Position numbers and translations under genes: made by a program
Shown: piece by piece, positions 1 to 6,006 of the stretch
Position numbering within the stretch: position 1 is the first letter of the stretch
Layout: each line of letters opens with the position of its first letter
Notes under the pieces: generated by a model
Told to the model about the DNA's origin: nothing
What the model saw: the letters and a program-made list of their open reading frames with translations, nothing else
The model's database searches: none
Assembly (NCBI GenBank): GCA_026987995.1
Contig: JALSMC010000284.1
Span: 1 to 7,120 of the forward strand
Origin: Sulfurimonas sp.
GTDB lineage: Bacteria > Campylobacterota > Campylobacteria > Campylobacterales > Sulfurimonadaceae
Length of the DNA: 7,120 bases
Reading direction: 5' to 3'

Positions 1-2
1 TT

Positions 3-248
3 GATAATCATAACAGTGTTGTTATGCTAGATTTTGGACATGAAAGCTATTTAGTTTTAATGGGAAATAGTAATATTTTACTTGATAAGTTTCAAGATAA
101 TAAACCAACATCGCAAAGTGAGTTTGATACAATACTACAAGAGAGAAACCAAGAGTTAGAGAATTTCTTAGGTACAAACCAGCATAAAGAGCCTCTTCAA
201 GCTTACAAAGAGAGAGCAGCTTCACTCGCTTATGCAGACGAAGACTAG
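3..248 (+). CDS. C-terminal part of a gene entering from the left; possible FliO-like flagellar export protein
   Basis: The frame is open from the window's left edge through to a TAG stop, so the true start lies outside; the first ATG (position 24) is probably internal. The visible 81 residues begin with two or three beta-strand-like segments (SVVMLDFGHESYLVLMG, then NSNILLDKF) and continue as a charged, largely helical tail (SEFDTILQERNQELENFL, then a Lys/Glu-rich end finishing YADED). Strands of the form 'x-VVxLDFGxxxYLVLxG-x-x-x-LLDxF' followed by 'FExxLxxxxxELxxFL' resemble the cytoplasmic C-terminal part of FliO, a small single-pass membrane protein that helps assemble the flagellar type III export gate. 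The membrane helix expected in FliO would lie upstream and cannot be seen, so the family call is tentative. That the region is coding is much safer. The gene converges on the leftward operon and overlaps its last stop codon. Confidence 0.5.
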   Translation, partial: DNHNSVVMLDFGHESYLVLMGNSNILLDKFQDNKPTSQSEFDTILQERNQELENFLGTNQHKEPLQAYKERAASLAYADED

Positions 249-253
249 TCTTC
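240..253. terminator. 14-base perfect palindrome holding both convergent stop codons; at best a weak terminator
   Basis: GAAGACTAGTCTTC is its own reverse complement. It reads Glu-Asp-stop (GAA GAC TAG) on both strands, so the two convergent genes share the central CTAG and both proteins end in Glu-Asp. As RNA it could form a five-pair stem around a CTAG loop. On the + strand the stem is followed by TTTT, which resembles a very weak intrinsic terminator for the rightward gene. On the - strand no T-tract follows. The palindrome is visible in the sequence; termination activity is only inferred. Confidence 0.3.
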
Positions 254-1399
254 TTTTGTAGTGCTAAAGCGTTCTTTTAAGAGTTTTTTTACAACACTTA
301 TATGTGTTAAGTTCATCTCATATGAACTATCCATCTGCTTGTTTATATGAAAAACTTCTGTCACAGTAATACCATATGGATCTTTTTTCTCTTTTGTAAT
401 TTTACCATTTTCAATAGTGTAAAGATATAACTTCTTACGACCTGTTTGGATGTAGTAAGTAAGCACTATCTCATCAGAGTGCTTTTTCTCCAATGCGACC
501 ATAACACGTTGTGTCGCTGGATACTCACCCTCAAGTTTTAAAAGATCTTTTGCATTTTCAATGTTTAAGTAGCCTACATAAAACTTGTTATAGAGATTAT
601 GATAACGCTGTACTTTAAAGTTCATCAAAAATGACATATCAAGTATATGCTTTTTATGACTTCTTATAGTTTTAGTTATCCACGACATAGTATTGTAGTA
701 TCTAAATGGATGAAGCTTAAGCTCATGTGCTTCTATCATACAGCCACCATTTATGATATCTTTAGGAGCTAACTGGCGTTTGTTTTTTGCGATAATTTGA
801 TCGAGTACATCTCCAGCAGAAAACTCTTTAGTAAACCACACCTTACAAAAATCAGGAAACTGCTTAGCACCTGTTGCACCATCGTTTAAGATTATAAGGG
901 CTTTTATCTCATAGTTAGGGAAGATTATCTCTAAAAGAGCTTTTTTCTTACGTAAACGACGTCTGAGCTTCAAAACAGACTTCACTAGTGTCATCTCTAC
1001 AAAATAAAGTTCATTTTTTACAGTTACAAACATCGCATCAAACTCACTTATTTCACGTGACTTTGTTCTATATACTATCTGTTCTTTCTCACTTATAGAG
1101 AGAGTATTCGCAAATGCTTTATGCTTATTTTGATGAAAACCTTTAAGTATAAACTTATCTATATAGTCATTGTTTTGAGCATAACGCAGTAGTTTTTCAT
1201 ACACAAAGTTTTCAAAAACTTCACCTTCAAATGAACGAAATGAGCTCATATATGCAGGGTCATCTACTTCTATACCTTTAGCTAAAAGTGAAAGTAGATG
1301 TTTTGTATTGTAATCATAATGATAAAGATTATCTGAAATATCACCAATTTCTAGTAGTCTAATTGACTCACTTATATCTAAAGGGTGTTTTTCTAACAT
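245..1399 (-). CDS. Uncharacterised protein with a PD-(D/E)XK nuclease-like core
   Basis: I do not recognise this 384-residue protein as a named family. Residues 57-72 form a helix of the type G-x-x-FExxVxExL (FEGEVFENFVYEKLL). About 50 residues later comes SEFDAMF, a short hairpin, and LYFVEMT (residues 119-137), then a very basic helix (KLRRRLRKKK, residues 144-153) and a hydrophobic strand (IKALIILND). A helix with conserved Glu, 'E-x-D', 'hhhE-x-K', a helix and a strand is the restriction-endonuclease-like core also seen in the DUF234 domains of archaeal-type ATPases and in Card1/Can2-type nucleases. Here D121 and E135 are present, but the expected Lys of E-x-K is Thr137, with K140 nearby. 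The C-terminal half (about 200-384) shows no motif I know. There is no signal peptide or membrane helix. The ATG directly abuts the dus stop (TAAATG) and has a GGAG 11 bases upstream inside dus, so it is the promoter-distal member of the operon. It could be a structural nuclease homologue with no catalytic activity. Confidence 0.55.
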   Translation of the reverse strand: MLEKHPLDISESIRLLEIGDISDNLYHYDYNTKHLLSLLAKGIEVDDPAYMSSFRSFEGEVFENFVYEKLLRYAQNNDYIDKFILKGFHQNKHKAFANTLSISEKEQIVYRTKSREISEFDAMFVTVKNELYFVEMTLVKSVLKLRRRLRKKKALLEIIFPNYEIKALIILNDGATGAKQFPDFCKVWFTKEFSAGDVLDQIIAKNKRQLAPKDIINGGCMIEAHELKLHPFRYYNTMSWITKTIRSHKKHILDMSFLMNFKVQRYHNLYNKFYVGYLNIENAKDLLKLEGEYPATQRVMVALEKKHSDEIVLTYYIQTGRKKLYLYTIENGKITKEKKDPYGITVTEVFHINKQMDSSYEMNLTHISVVKKLLKERFSTTKED

Positions 1400-2350
1400 T
1401 TAAGCAAATTCTCCATTTCTAAAAAAATCATCGAGTAGGTTTCTATACTCTTGTATATCTGTAATCGAATTCACATCATTTCTAAGAACTGAAGCACCTT
1501 TATAGCCCTTAGAGTATGTGTGAGTATGTTTTCTAAACATCGGTACACCATGTGCACCATAAAACTCTATCATCTTATCGAAATGTTCCATAATTATTTC
1601 ATGTTTTAATGCAAAATCTATATGTTCTTCACCTGAGCGCAGTTGATGAAAAATCCAAGGAGCACCAACAGCACCCCGACCTATCATAATACCATCAGCA
1701 CCAGTATGCTCTTGTACCCATTTAGCTTTCTCATAAGAGTCTATGTCGCCATTGGCAATTACGGGAATATTTACAGCCTCTTTTATCTCTCTAATCGCAT
1801 CATAATCAACAGGTGCCTTAAACTTACCAACACGAGTACGACCGTGAACTGCTAAAAAGTCAGCACCACTATCTTCAACCATTTTAGCGATATCTACATG
1901 GTTTTTTTCTTCAAAACCAAGGCGAATTTTTACAGATGTCATCGACTTGTTTGAAGTATCTTTTATAGTTCTAATAATATCACCCATTAGTGGTAAATCC
2001 AAAAGTAATGAACTACCACTTCCATGTCCAGTAACCTTAGGCACAGGACACCCACAATTAAGATCGATGATGTCTATTCCCTCTTGCTCATTGAGTACTT
2101 CTACAGCACGTCTTGCTATATCTACTTGAGATGCAGAAATCTGTACCGAGTAAGGGTCTTCGTTGATAGATTTTTGTAACATATGGAGAGTTTTCTCTGA
2201 ACCATGTGCGAGAGCATTTGAACTGAGCATCTCACTTATAGTAAGGTCTGCTCCAAATTTTTTAACAACACTTCTAAAAGGGAGGTCTGTAAAACCAGCT
2301 AAAGGAGCCAATACATACAGTGTTTGATCAAAGGAGAGCTTCTTTAGCAT
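1400..2350 (-). CDS. dus: tRNA-dihydrouridine synthase (DusB-like)
   Basis: This FMN-dependent enzyme reduces uridine to dihydrouridine in the D-loop of tRNA using NADPH. The 316 residues match the normal length of bacterial Dus proteins. Family signatures appear in order: LAPLAGFTDLPFR (14-26) at the FMN phosphate end, SEMLSSNAL (39-47), VQIS (69-72), DLNCGCPVPKV (96-106) with catalytic Cys101, SGSSLL (111-116), VKIRLGF (140-146) with Lys141, VHGRTR (168-173), NGDI (200-203) and GRGAVGAPWIF (224-234). The smaller helical C-terminal domain follows from about 245. Only three bases separate it from the upstream membrane-protein stop, and its own stop abuts the next ATG, so it is translated from a shared transcript. 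I see no strong ribosome site before its ATG, which suggests coupling to the gene in front. Campylobacterota usually carry a single Dus; whether this one is truly DusB by specificity cannot be read from the sequence. Confidence 0.95.
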   Translation of the reverse strand: MLKKLSFDQTLYVLAPLAGFTDLPFRSVVKKFGADLTISEMLSSNALAHGSEKTLHMLQKSINEDPYSVQISASQVDIARRAVEVLNEQEGIDIIDLNCGCPVPKVTGHGSGSSLLLDLPLMGDIIRTIKDTSNKSMTSVKIRLGFEEKNHVDIAKMVEDSGADFLAVHGRTRVGKFKAPVDYDAIREIKEAVNIPVIANGDIDSYEKAKWVQEHTGADGIMIGRGAVGAPWIFHQLRSGEEHIDFALKHEIIMEHFDKMIEFYGAHGVPMFRKHTHTYSKGYKGASVLRNDVNSITDIQEYRNLLDDFFRNGEFA

Positions 2351-2353
2351 AAA

Positions 2354-3373
2354 CTAGACAAAGAGCTCTATACTAAAGTTTTTGTTGCATAATTTTAAAG
2401 CACGGTAAGCTTTAAAGTTTTGGTATTCATTGGGTTGAGAATTATCTAAAATACTATCAACAGGAGCTAACATTTCAAGATCAAAAAGTGTATAAAGGTA
2501 TGCATCAACAGCATCTTCATTCTCATCACTTAACATTTCAAAAAGTTTTATACGCTGTTCTGGAAGCATTCCACCTTTAGCAATACTTGCTGAGAGTTTT
2601 ATATAGTCAGATGTATTTAAATCAAGAGACTTCATCAGATCAAGAAGCTCTTCATTGTTTATACCTAAAGTAAACTCATCAGCATTTACACGTTCTAAAA
2701 CAATCTGTAAAGATTCTTTAGATAAAAGTTCTTTATATTTTAAAATATTTGAAATTGATGCTGTTTTGACATAATCAACATAGGCTTCTTTTCTTAATAC
2801 ATCTGAGTACTTAGTCTCATTTGAGAGAATAGCTTCAGCTGTCAAAAGACCTTTTTTATACTTGTTTCGTTTGTTTTGAATAACAAGTTCATTATCTTTT
2901 AAAAGGTTATAAGGTTTTAAGTCAACAACTTCACCATTTTTAATATCTTCAATAATTTTAAAAGCACCATCTATTTTTTCATTTTTTGTTAAGCCTATGA
3001 CATTTCCAGCAGGAAACATTGTAGTGTTTTCTAGTAGTTTTCCAAGTAGTGCATATCTATCTGTTTTAAAACTATGACTTCTTGATTTTTTCCCTAAGTA
3101 TGCTTCAACAATGGCATCAATGATTTTCTCATAATCTTTTTCATATTTACGAAGATTCATACCTCCAAGAAAAGAGTAAAAGGACATGTGAAGCACACTC
3201 GCCACATAAAGAGCAAATACAGGAACAACTACCCAGACTGCTATAGACAAGGCAGGAAGAGGTATACCAAATAGGTCTATTGTTGTAGTTTCTTTGCTCA
3301 CATATGTATAAACAAATGCTCCTACTGACGCCATTAAAATGAGTGCAGCTATTGTATATCTTTTAATGTACAT
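2354..3373 (-). CDS. Inner-membrane protein of unknown function, two N-terminal helices and a long cytoplasmic domain
   Basis: I do not recognise this 339-residue protein beyond noting that a membrane protein in this position is a recurrent neighbour of dksA and dus in Campylobacterota (recalled synteny). Two hydrophobic segments are clear: about 7-25 (TIAALILMASVGAFVYTYV) and about 39-62 (LPALSIAVWVVVPVFALYVA). A short acidic loop joins them (SKETTTIDLFG), and a basic stretch (RKYEKDYEK) follows. By the positive-inside rule, both the N-terminus and the ~275-residue remainder lie in the cytoplasm. The soluble part is strongly helical, rich in Lys, Glu and Leu, with no cysteine motif or nucleotide-binding loop. 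The topology superficially recalls LapA-type two-helix proteins, but I see no sequence support. The start is well set: GAGGAAGAAGA precedes the ATG directly after the dksA stop, the best ribosome site in the operon. The stop is three bases before dus. Confidence 0.8.
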   Translation of the reverse strand: MYIKRYTIAALILMASVGAFVYTYVSKETTTIDLFGIPLPALSIAVWVVVPVFALYVASVLHMSFYSFLGGMNLRKYEKDYEKIIDAIVEAYLGKKSRSHSFKTDRYALLGKLLENTTMFPAGNVIGLTKNEKIDGAFKIIEDIKNGEVVDLKPYNLLKDNELVIQNKRNKYKKGLLTAEAILSNETKYSDVLRKEAYVDYVKTASISNILKYKELLSKESLQIVLERVNADEFTLGINNEELLDLMKSLDLNTSDYIKLSASIAKGGMLPEQRIKLFEMLSDENEDAVDAYLYTLFDLEMLAPVDSILDNSQPNEYQNFKAYRALKLCNKNFSIELFV

Positions 3374-3384
3374 TCTTCTTCCTC

Positions 3385-3735
3385 TTACTTAGTTTTTTCG
3401 ATTATCTCTCTACAATCAATGCAGTAAATAGCATGTGGTTTTACTTTTAAACGCTGAAAACCAATATCGTCTTCACACATTTCACAAATACCATAATCAC
3501 CATTAGATATTTTACCTAAAGTAACTTCAATCTCATGTAATTCTTGGGTCTGCTGTATAATTATAGCACTCTCAATCATTGAGTTATTGTTAACTGCAGC
3601 ATGATCACCCTCATCATTTAACTCGAGGGCACTTAACTGACTTAGTTCTTTATTTACACCATCAATATTACTATTTATCTGTTCTCTACGACTCTCTAAT
3701 ATCTCTTTAAAATAACTTAGCTCACTTGCTTGCAC
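3385..3735 (-). CDS. dksA: DksA/TraR-family RNA polymerase-binding transcription factor
   Basis: DksA enters the secondary channel of RNA polymerase and, with ppGpp, resets transcription of rRNA and amino-acid genes during starvation. This 116-residue copy is shorter than the 151-residue E. coli protein, as is usual in Campylobacterota. The N-terminal coiled coil spans about 5-75. Its tip carries DEGDHA (41-46), which keeps the D-x-x-D-x-A spacing of the functional tip residues of E. coli DksA (D71, D74, A76). The zinc finger has all four cysteines: C84-x-x-C87 and C105-x-x-C108, within the signature GICEMCEDDIGFQRLKVKP. The start codon is GTG: an in-frame TAA lies immediately before it, and the next Met is residue 53, beyond the functional tip. 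AAAGGG sits about 8 bases upstream, overlapping the rlmH stop. It lies 12 bases after rlmH in the operon. Confidence 0.93.
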   Translation of the reverse strand: MQASELSYFKEILESRREQINSNIDGVNKELSQLSALELNDEGDHAAVNNNSMIESAIIIQQTQELHEIEVTLGKISNGDYGICEMCEDDIGFQRLKVKPHAIYCIDCREIIEKTK

Positions 3736-3747
3736 TTATGTATCCCT

Positions 3748-4206
3748 TTATTTATGGTACGGATGATTTGTTAAAATAGAAAAACCACGATATATCTGTT
3801 CAAGTAAAACTGCCTTGGCAATTTTATGACTCATCGTGATTTTTCCTAGACTTATGACAACATCACTTTTGTTTAAAAAGTCATCTTCAAAGCCATACGC
3901 TCCACCTATGAAAAATTTAACTGACATTTTACCATCTAATAGCTTACTAAATTCATAACTATCGATTATTTTTCCATCAGGATGCAAAGTAACACTATAA
4001 GAAGAGCTAATATGTGGTTCTAGAACCTTAGTATAAGCCCTCTGTGCCGACTCTGGGGAAATAGTGTGTGCTTTTGTTACATCTTTGTTAAAAATTTCGG
4101 TATCTTTAACATTTGCGAAGCGAGAAATCATTTTTGTGAGCTCTTTATAGAGCGGATCATAGATAGTCTTCTCTTTTTTAGCAATACTTAAAATTTCTAC
4201 ATTCAT
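3748..4206 (-). CDS. rlmH: 23S rRNA (pseudouridine-1915-N3) methyltransferase RlmH
   Basis: RlmH (formerly YbeA) is a SPOUT methyltransferase that methylates N3 of pseudouridine 1915 in helix 69 of 23S rRNA, acting on assembled 70S ribosomes with S-adenosylmethionine. The 152 residues match the family length. Visible signatures are [17 protein letters not shown] (74-90), the glycine loop FFIGGAYGF (98-106), [19 protein letters not shown] (119-137) forming the trefoil-knot SAM site, and the C-terminal HPYHK (148-152). E. coli ends in YHR, so the last residue is a conservative Arg-to-Lys change. The ATG overlaps the TGA stop of the preceding ThiE-like gene (ATGA). The only purine-rich candidate ribosome site is too far upstream, so translation is probably coupled to termination of that gene. 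Confidence 0.95.
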   Translation of the reverse strand: MNVEILSIAKKEKTIYDPLYKELTKMISRFANVKDTEIFNKDVTKAHTISPESAQRAYTKVLEPHISSSYSVTLHPDGKIIDSYEFSKLLDGKMSVKFFIGGAYGFEDDFLNKSDVVISLGKITMSHKIAKAVLLEQIYRGFSILTNHPYHK

Positions 4207-4766
4207 TTAAGAAGACCACTTCCTATGACATTATAAGTAACATGAGTAAATTCATCGTCAAGTTTAACACCACCAATAGCCCCAACTAAATGCTTAGATT
4301 CTGCAGCAATATCTTCTATAGAGTCTCCAAGTATACCTACAATGTCTTTTTTAGTGTCAGTGCTTCTATATGCACCTAAACCAATGTAGTTTAAGTCAAG
4401 TCTATTTGCTTCTAACACTTCTTCTTTGTTGTGTGTTGATATACCTAGAATTTTATCTTCACCTACTAAACTACGAACAAGTGCAACAGCCTTATGTATA
4501 TCTTCATCTATAGCACGAAGGTCTTCTTGTCCAAGATGTACACCATCACAGTACTCTATGAGGTCATAAGCATCATTAACGATTAAAAATCCATCATATA
4601 TATTTCGGATATGAATAAGTTGTTCTCTGATGAATGCTTTATCAGCATTTTTATTGCGGTACTGAATTATTTCGGCATTATGCTCTTTTGCTAGAGTGAT
4701 ATACTCATCAATACCAACCCCTTTAGAATCAAGCATATCTTGATCACATAGGGCATAAAGTCTCAC
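4203..4766 (-). CDS. Thiamine-phosphate synthase family protein (ThiE/TenI-like)
   Basis: ThiE joins HMP pyrophosphate to thiazole phosphate to make thiamine phosphate; TenI relatives share the TIM-barrel but act on the thiazole. The main ThiE positions are visible: QYRNK (35-39; the QxRxK pyrophosphate motif), VNDAYDL (63-69; Asn64-Asp65), [10 protein letters not shown] (74-83), GISTHN (108-113; Ser110), [14 protein letters not shown] (127-140; the T-x-TK motif) and AIGGV (163-167). At 187 residues it is some 20 short of typical ThiE, and the end is compressed: the last strand and phosphate-binding turn are reduced to [10 protein letters not shown] second, full-length thiE elsewhere in the genome is therefore quite possible, with this copy a paralogue. 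The GTG start is forced by the accD TAA two codons upstream in the same frame, and the next Met (11) would remove the first barrel strand. The ribosome site is poor (AAAGG touching the GTG), suggesting coupling to accD. Confidence 0.85.
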   Translation of the reverse strand: MRLYALCDQDMLDSKGVGIDEYITLAKEHNAEIIQYRNKNADKAFIREQLIHIRNIYDGFLIVNDAYDLIEYCDGVHLGQEDLRAIDEDIHKAVALVRSLVGEDKILGISTHNKEEVLEANRLDLNYIGLGAYRSTDTKKDIVGILGDSIEDIAAESKHLVGAIGGVKLDDEFTHVTYNVIGSGLLK

Positions 4767-4769
4767 CCT

Positions 4770-5612
4770 TTATACTTTTAAAAGAGTGAAAATATCTGAG
4801 AGTGTTTTTTTCAACTCATTTCTATTTACTATCATATCAACAGAGCCTTTCTCTAACAAAAACTCTGCACGTTGAAAACCATCAGGTAAAGCAGAACCAA
4901 TAGTCTGCTCGATAACACGTGCCCCAGCAAATCCGATAAGAGCTCCTGGTTCTGCTATGATAATGTCTCCAAGAGTTGCAAACGATGCAGAAACACCACC
5001 CATTGTTGGATCTGTTAATACTGAAATATAAGGAAGATTATGTTTTGCTAGTTTTGCAAGTGCTGCTGAAGTCTTGCTCATCTGAAGTAAAGAAAAAGTA
5101 GACTCTTGCATACGAGCACCACCAGAAGCAGAAAGTATAACAAGCCCTTCACGGTTCTCTATAGCACGACCTACGGCACGAACTATCTTTTCACCCTCAA
5201 CAGAGCCTAAACTACCACCCATAAAAGCAAAATCAAAGATGACCACTTGAGCAGATACTCCGTTCATTTCACAACTACCTGCAACAACAGAAGACTTACG
5301 ACCTGTTTTAGCAAAACCATCTTCTATTCTTTTCTTATAAGGTTTACTATCTACAAAATTTAATGGGTCAACAGGTTCTAGTGAAGCATCAAACTCAATA
5401 AATGTACCTTCATCTGCTAAAAGTGCAATACGTTCTTTCACACCAATACGAATATGATAGCCACATTTAGGGCATACATAGTTTTGATTTTCAACTTCTT
5501 TATAGTACATAGTCGATTGACAAGATTTACAAGTAATCCAACGAGAAGATGCTTCTTCTTTTACAGCAGGTTTGTTATCAAAAGTTTTATGAAATAGATC
5601 AAGTAGGTTCAA
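4770..5612 (-). CDS. accD: Acetyl-CoA carboxylase carboxyltransferase subunit beta
   Basis: AccD pairs with AccA to transfer the carboxyl group from carboxybiotin (on AccB) to acetyl-CoA, giving malonyl-CoA for fatty-acid synthesis. The 280 residues are complete. An N-terminal zinc ribbon has C28-x2-C31 and C47-x2-C50. It is followed by the crotonase-like carboxyltransferase domain with DFAFMGGSLGSVEGEK (127-142), SASGGARMQE (161-170), DPTMGGVSASFA (201-212), EPGALIGFAG (221-230) and the terminal FLLEKGSVDMIVNR. The start is TTG: an in-frame TAA lies four codons upstream, and an AAGGA is placed six bases before the TTG. It heads the leftward operon, with a TATAAT box just upstream. No accA or other acc gene is in the window, which fits the scattered acc genes of this phylum. 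Confidence 0.96.
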   Translation of the reverse strand: MNLLDLFHKTFDNKPAVKEEASSRWITCKSCQSTMYYKEVENQNYVCPKCGYHIRIGVKERIALLADEGTFIEFDASLEPVDPLNFVDSKPYKKRIEDGFAKTGRKSSVVAGSCEMNGVSAQVVIFDFAFMGGSLGSVEGEKIVRAVGRAIENREGLVILSASGGARMQESTFSLLQMSKTSAALAKLAKHNLPYISVLTDPTMGGVSASFATLGDIIIAEPGALIGFAGARVIEQTIGSALPDGFQRAEFLLEKGSVDMIVNRNELKKTLSDIFTLLKV

Positions 5613-5623
5613 AAAAAATCCTT
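5610..5623 (-). promoter_or_regulatory. accD ribosome binding site with a T8 run and TTG start
   Basis: Read on the - strand, AAGGA (5623-5619) is followed by eight T residues (5618-5611) and G, so the TTG start is made from the end of the T run. The spacer is six T. An in-frame TAA at 5624-5622 overlaps the AAGGA and excludes an earlier start. Slippage in the run would change only the ribosome-site spacing, not the reading frame. Confidence 0.7.
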
Positions 5624-5641
5624 AAATTATAAATAGCTAAT

Positions 5642-5647
5642 ATTATA
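5642..5647 (-). promoter_or_regulatory. Probable -10 box of the accD operon promoter
   Basis: A perfect TATAAT on the - strand, preceded by AAGA, lies 30 bases from the accD TTG. Transcription would start near 5635, leaving a leader of about 20 bases that ends in the AAGGA site. No good -35 element is found 16-18 bases upstream (closest is TCCTAA). The upstream DNA is AT-rich with T/A runs, which suits sigma-70 promoters of Campylobacterota, where the -35 is often not recognisable. A second TATAAT at 5626-5631 is too close to the ribosome site to be the main one. Confidence 0.5.
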
Positions 5648-5703
5648 TCTTATTTATACTTATTTTAGGAAACGATTGTAATTTTTTTGTGAAGGTAGTT
5701 TTT

Positions 5704-5732
5704 CAATTTACACACAAAAAGTGTATAAATTG
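5704..5732 (-). terminator. Hairpin downstream of gltB-gltD fragment, possible terminator
   Basis: On the - strand, CAATTTATACAC and GTGTGTAAATTG can pair over 12 positions (one G-U) around a five-T loop, 14 bases after the gltD-fragment stop. On the + strand the same position is a C-A mismatch, so the hairpin favours the leftward transcript. It is followed by A-rich rather than T-rich sequence, so it is not a textbook intrinsic terminator. It may protect the 3' end or mark a processed or Rho-type end. Confidence 0.4.
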
Positions 5733-5740
5733 ATAAATTG
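5725..5740. repeat. Tandem ATAAATTG, two copies
   Basis: ATAAATTG occurs twice head to tail. The first copy is an arm of the adjacent hairpin; the second could pair with the opposite arm instead, giving an alternative, less stable fold. It may be a simple duplication in AT-rich spacer DNA. Confidence 0.5.
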
Positions 5741-5746
5741 TAAGTT

Positions 5747-5968
5747 TTATTTTAATAAAGATTCAGCAATACTTCTTGCTGCTTCACGACCATCAAACGC
5801 AGCCGTTACAACAAGGTCAGCACCACGAAAACAGTCACCACCAGCATAAATACCAGCAGTACTTATCTCAAAAGTCTCTTTATTTAAAACAATCCCACCC
5901 CAAGAGTTAGTCTCGATGCCATTCTCTGCTAAGAAAGAAGGAACAACAGGATCAAACCCTAGTGACAT
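5747..5968 (-). pseudogene. gltD: 3' remnant of gltD (glutamate synthase small subunit), N-terminal ~400 residues missing
   Basis: GltD is the FAD/NADPH and iron-sulfur subunit that passes electrons to GltB in glutamate synthase. A full copy has roughly 450-490 residues. Only the C-terminal end is present: VIMSLGFDPVVPSFLAENGI, then WGGIVLN, then TAGIYAGGDCFRGADL and VVTAAFDGREAARSIAESLL, the second FAD-binding segment with the GD motif and the final helix. The similarity runs upstream of the ATG at 5968 into in-frame SVI, and the frame is open as far as 6010, overlapping the end of gltB. No part of the missing N-terminal cysteines, NADPH fold or first FAD motif lies between. The fragment could be expressed as a 73-residue peptide but could not work as GltD. 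A real deletion and an assembly error both fit. Confidence 0.8.
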
Positions 5969-5982
5969 TATAACAGAGTTAT

Positions 5983-6006
5983 TTTTACTATTCCCCTCTT
6001 TTACTA
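5983..6006 (-). repeat. Direct repeat TAGTAAAA at the gltB/gltD junction
   Basis: On the - strand TAGTAAAA occurs at 6006-5999 and again at 5990-5983, start to start 16 bases apart. The second copy supplies the gltB TAG stop. Short repeats like this are common at deletion endpoints, but in AT-rich DNA an eight-base repeat may also be chance. Confidence 0.4.

Noticed and set aside
22..225. 67-codon open frame on the - strand at the left edge
   Set aside because: Shadow of the rightward partial gene, whose frame is open from the window edge and runs to the shared stop palindrome.
1643..2129. Open frames of 60-70 codons on the + strand opposite dus
   Set aside because: Antisense shadows of a complete, motif-rich dus gene.
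4764..4772. TPP riboswitch before the ThiE-like gene
   Set aside because: Only three bases separate it from accD, and no thi-box sequence is visible inside the end of accD.
434..5308. 14-base identity CTTACGACCTGTTT at 434-447 and 5295-5308
   Set aside because: Both encode Thr-Gly-Arg-Lys within unrelated proteins in the same frame; chance codon agreement, not a mobile or regulatory repeat.
5626..5631. Second TATAAT upstream of accD
   Set aside because: It is only 2-3 bases from the AAGGA site; transcription from it would start in or after the ribosome site.
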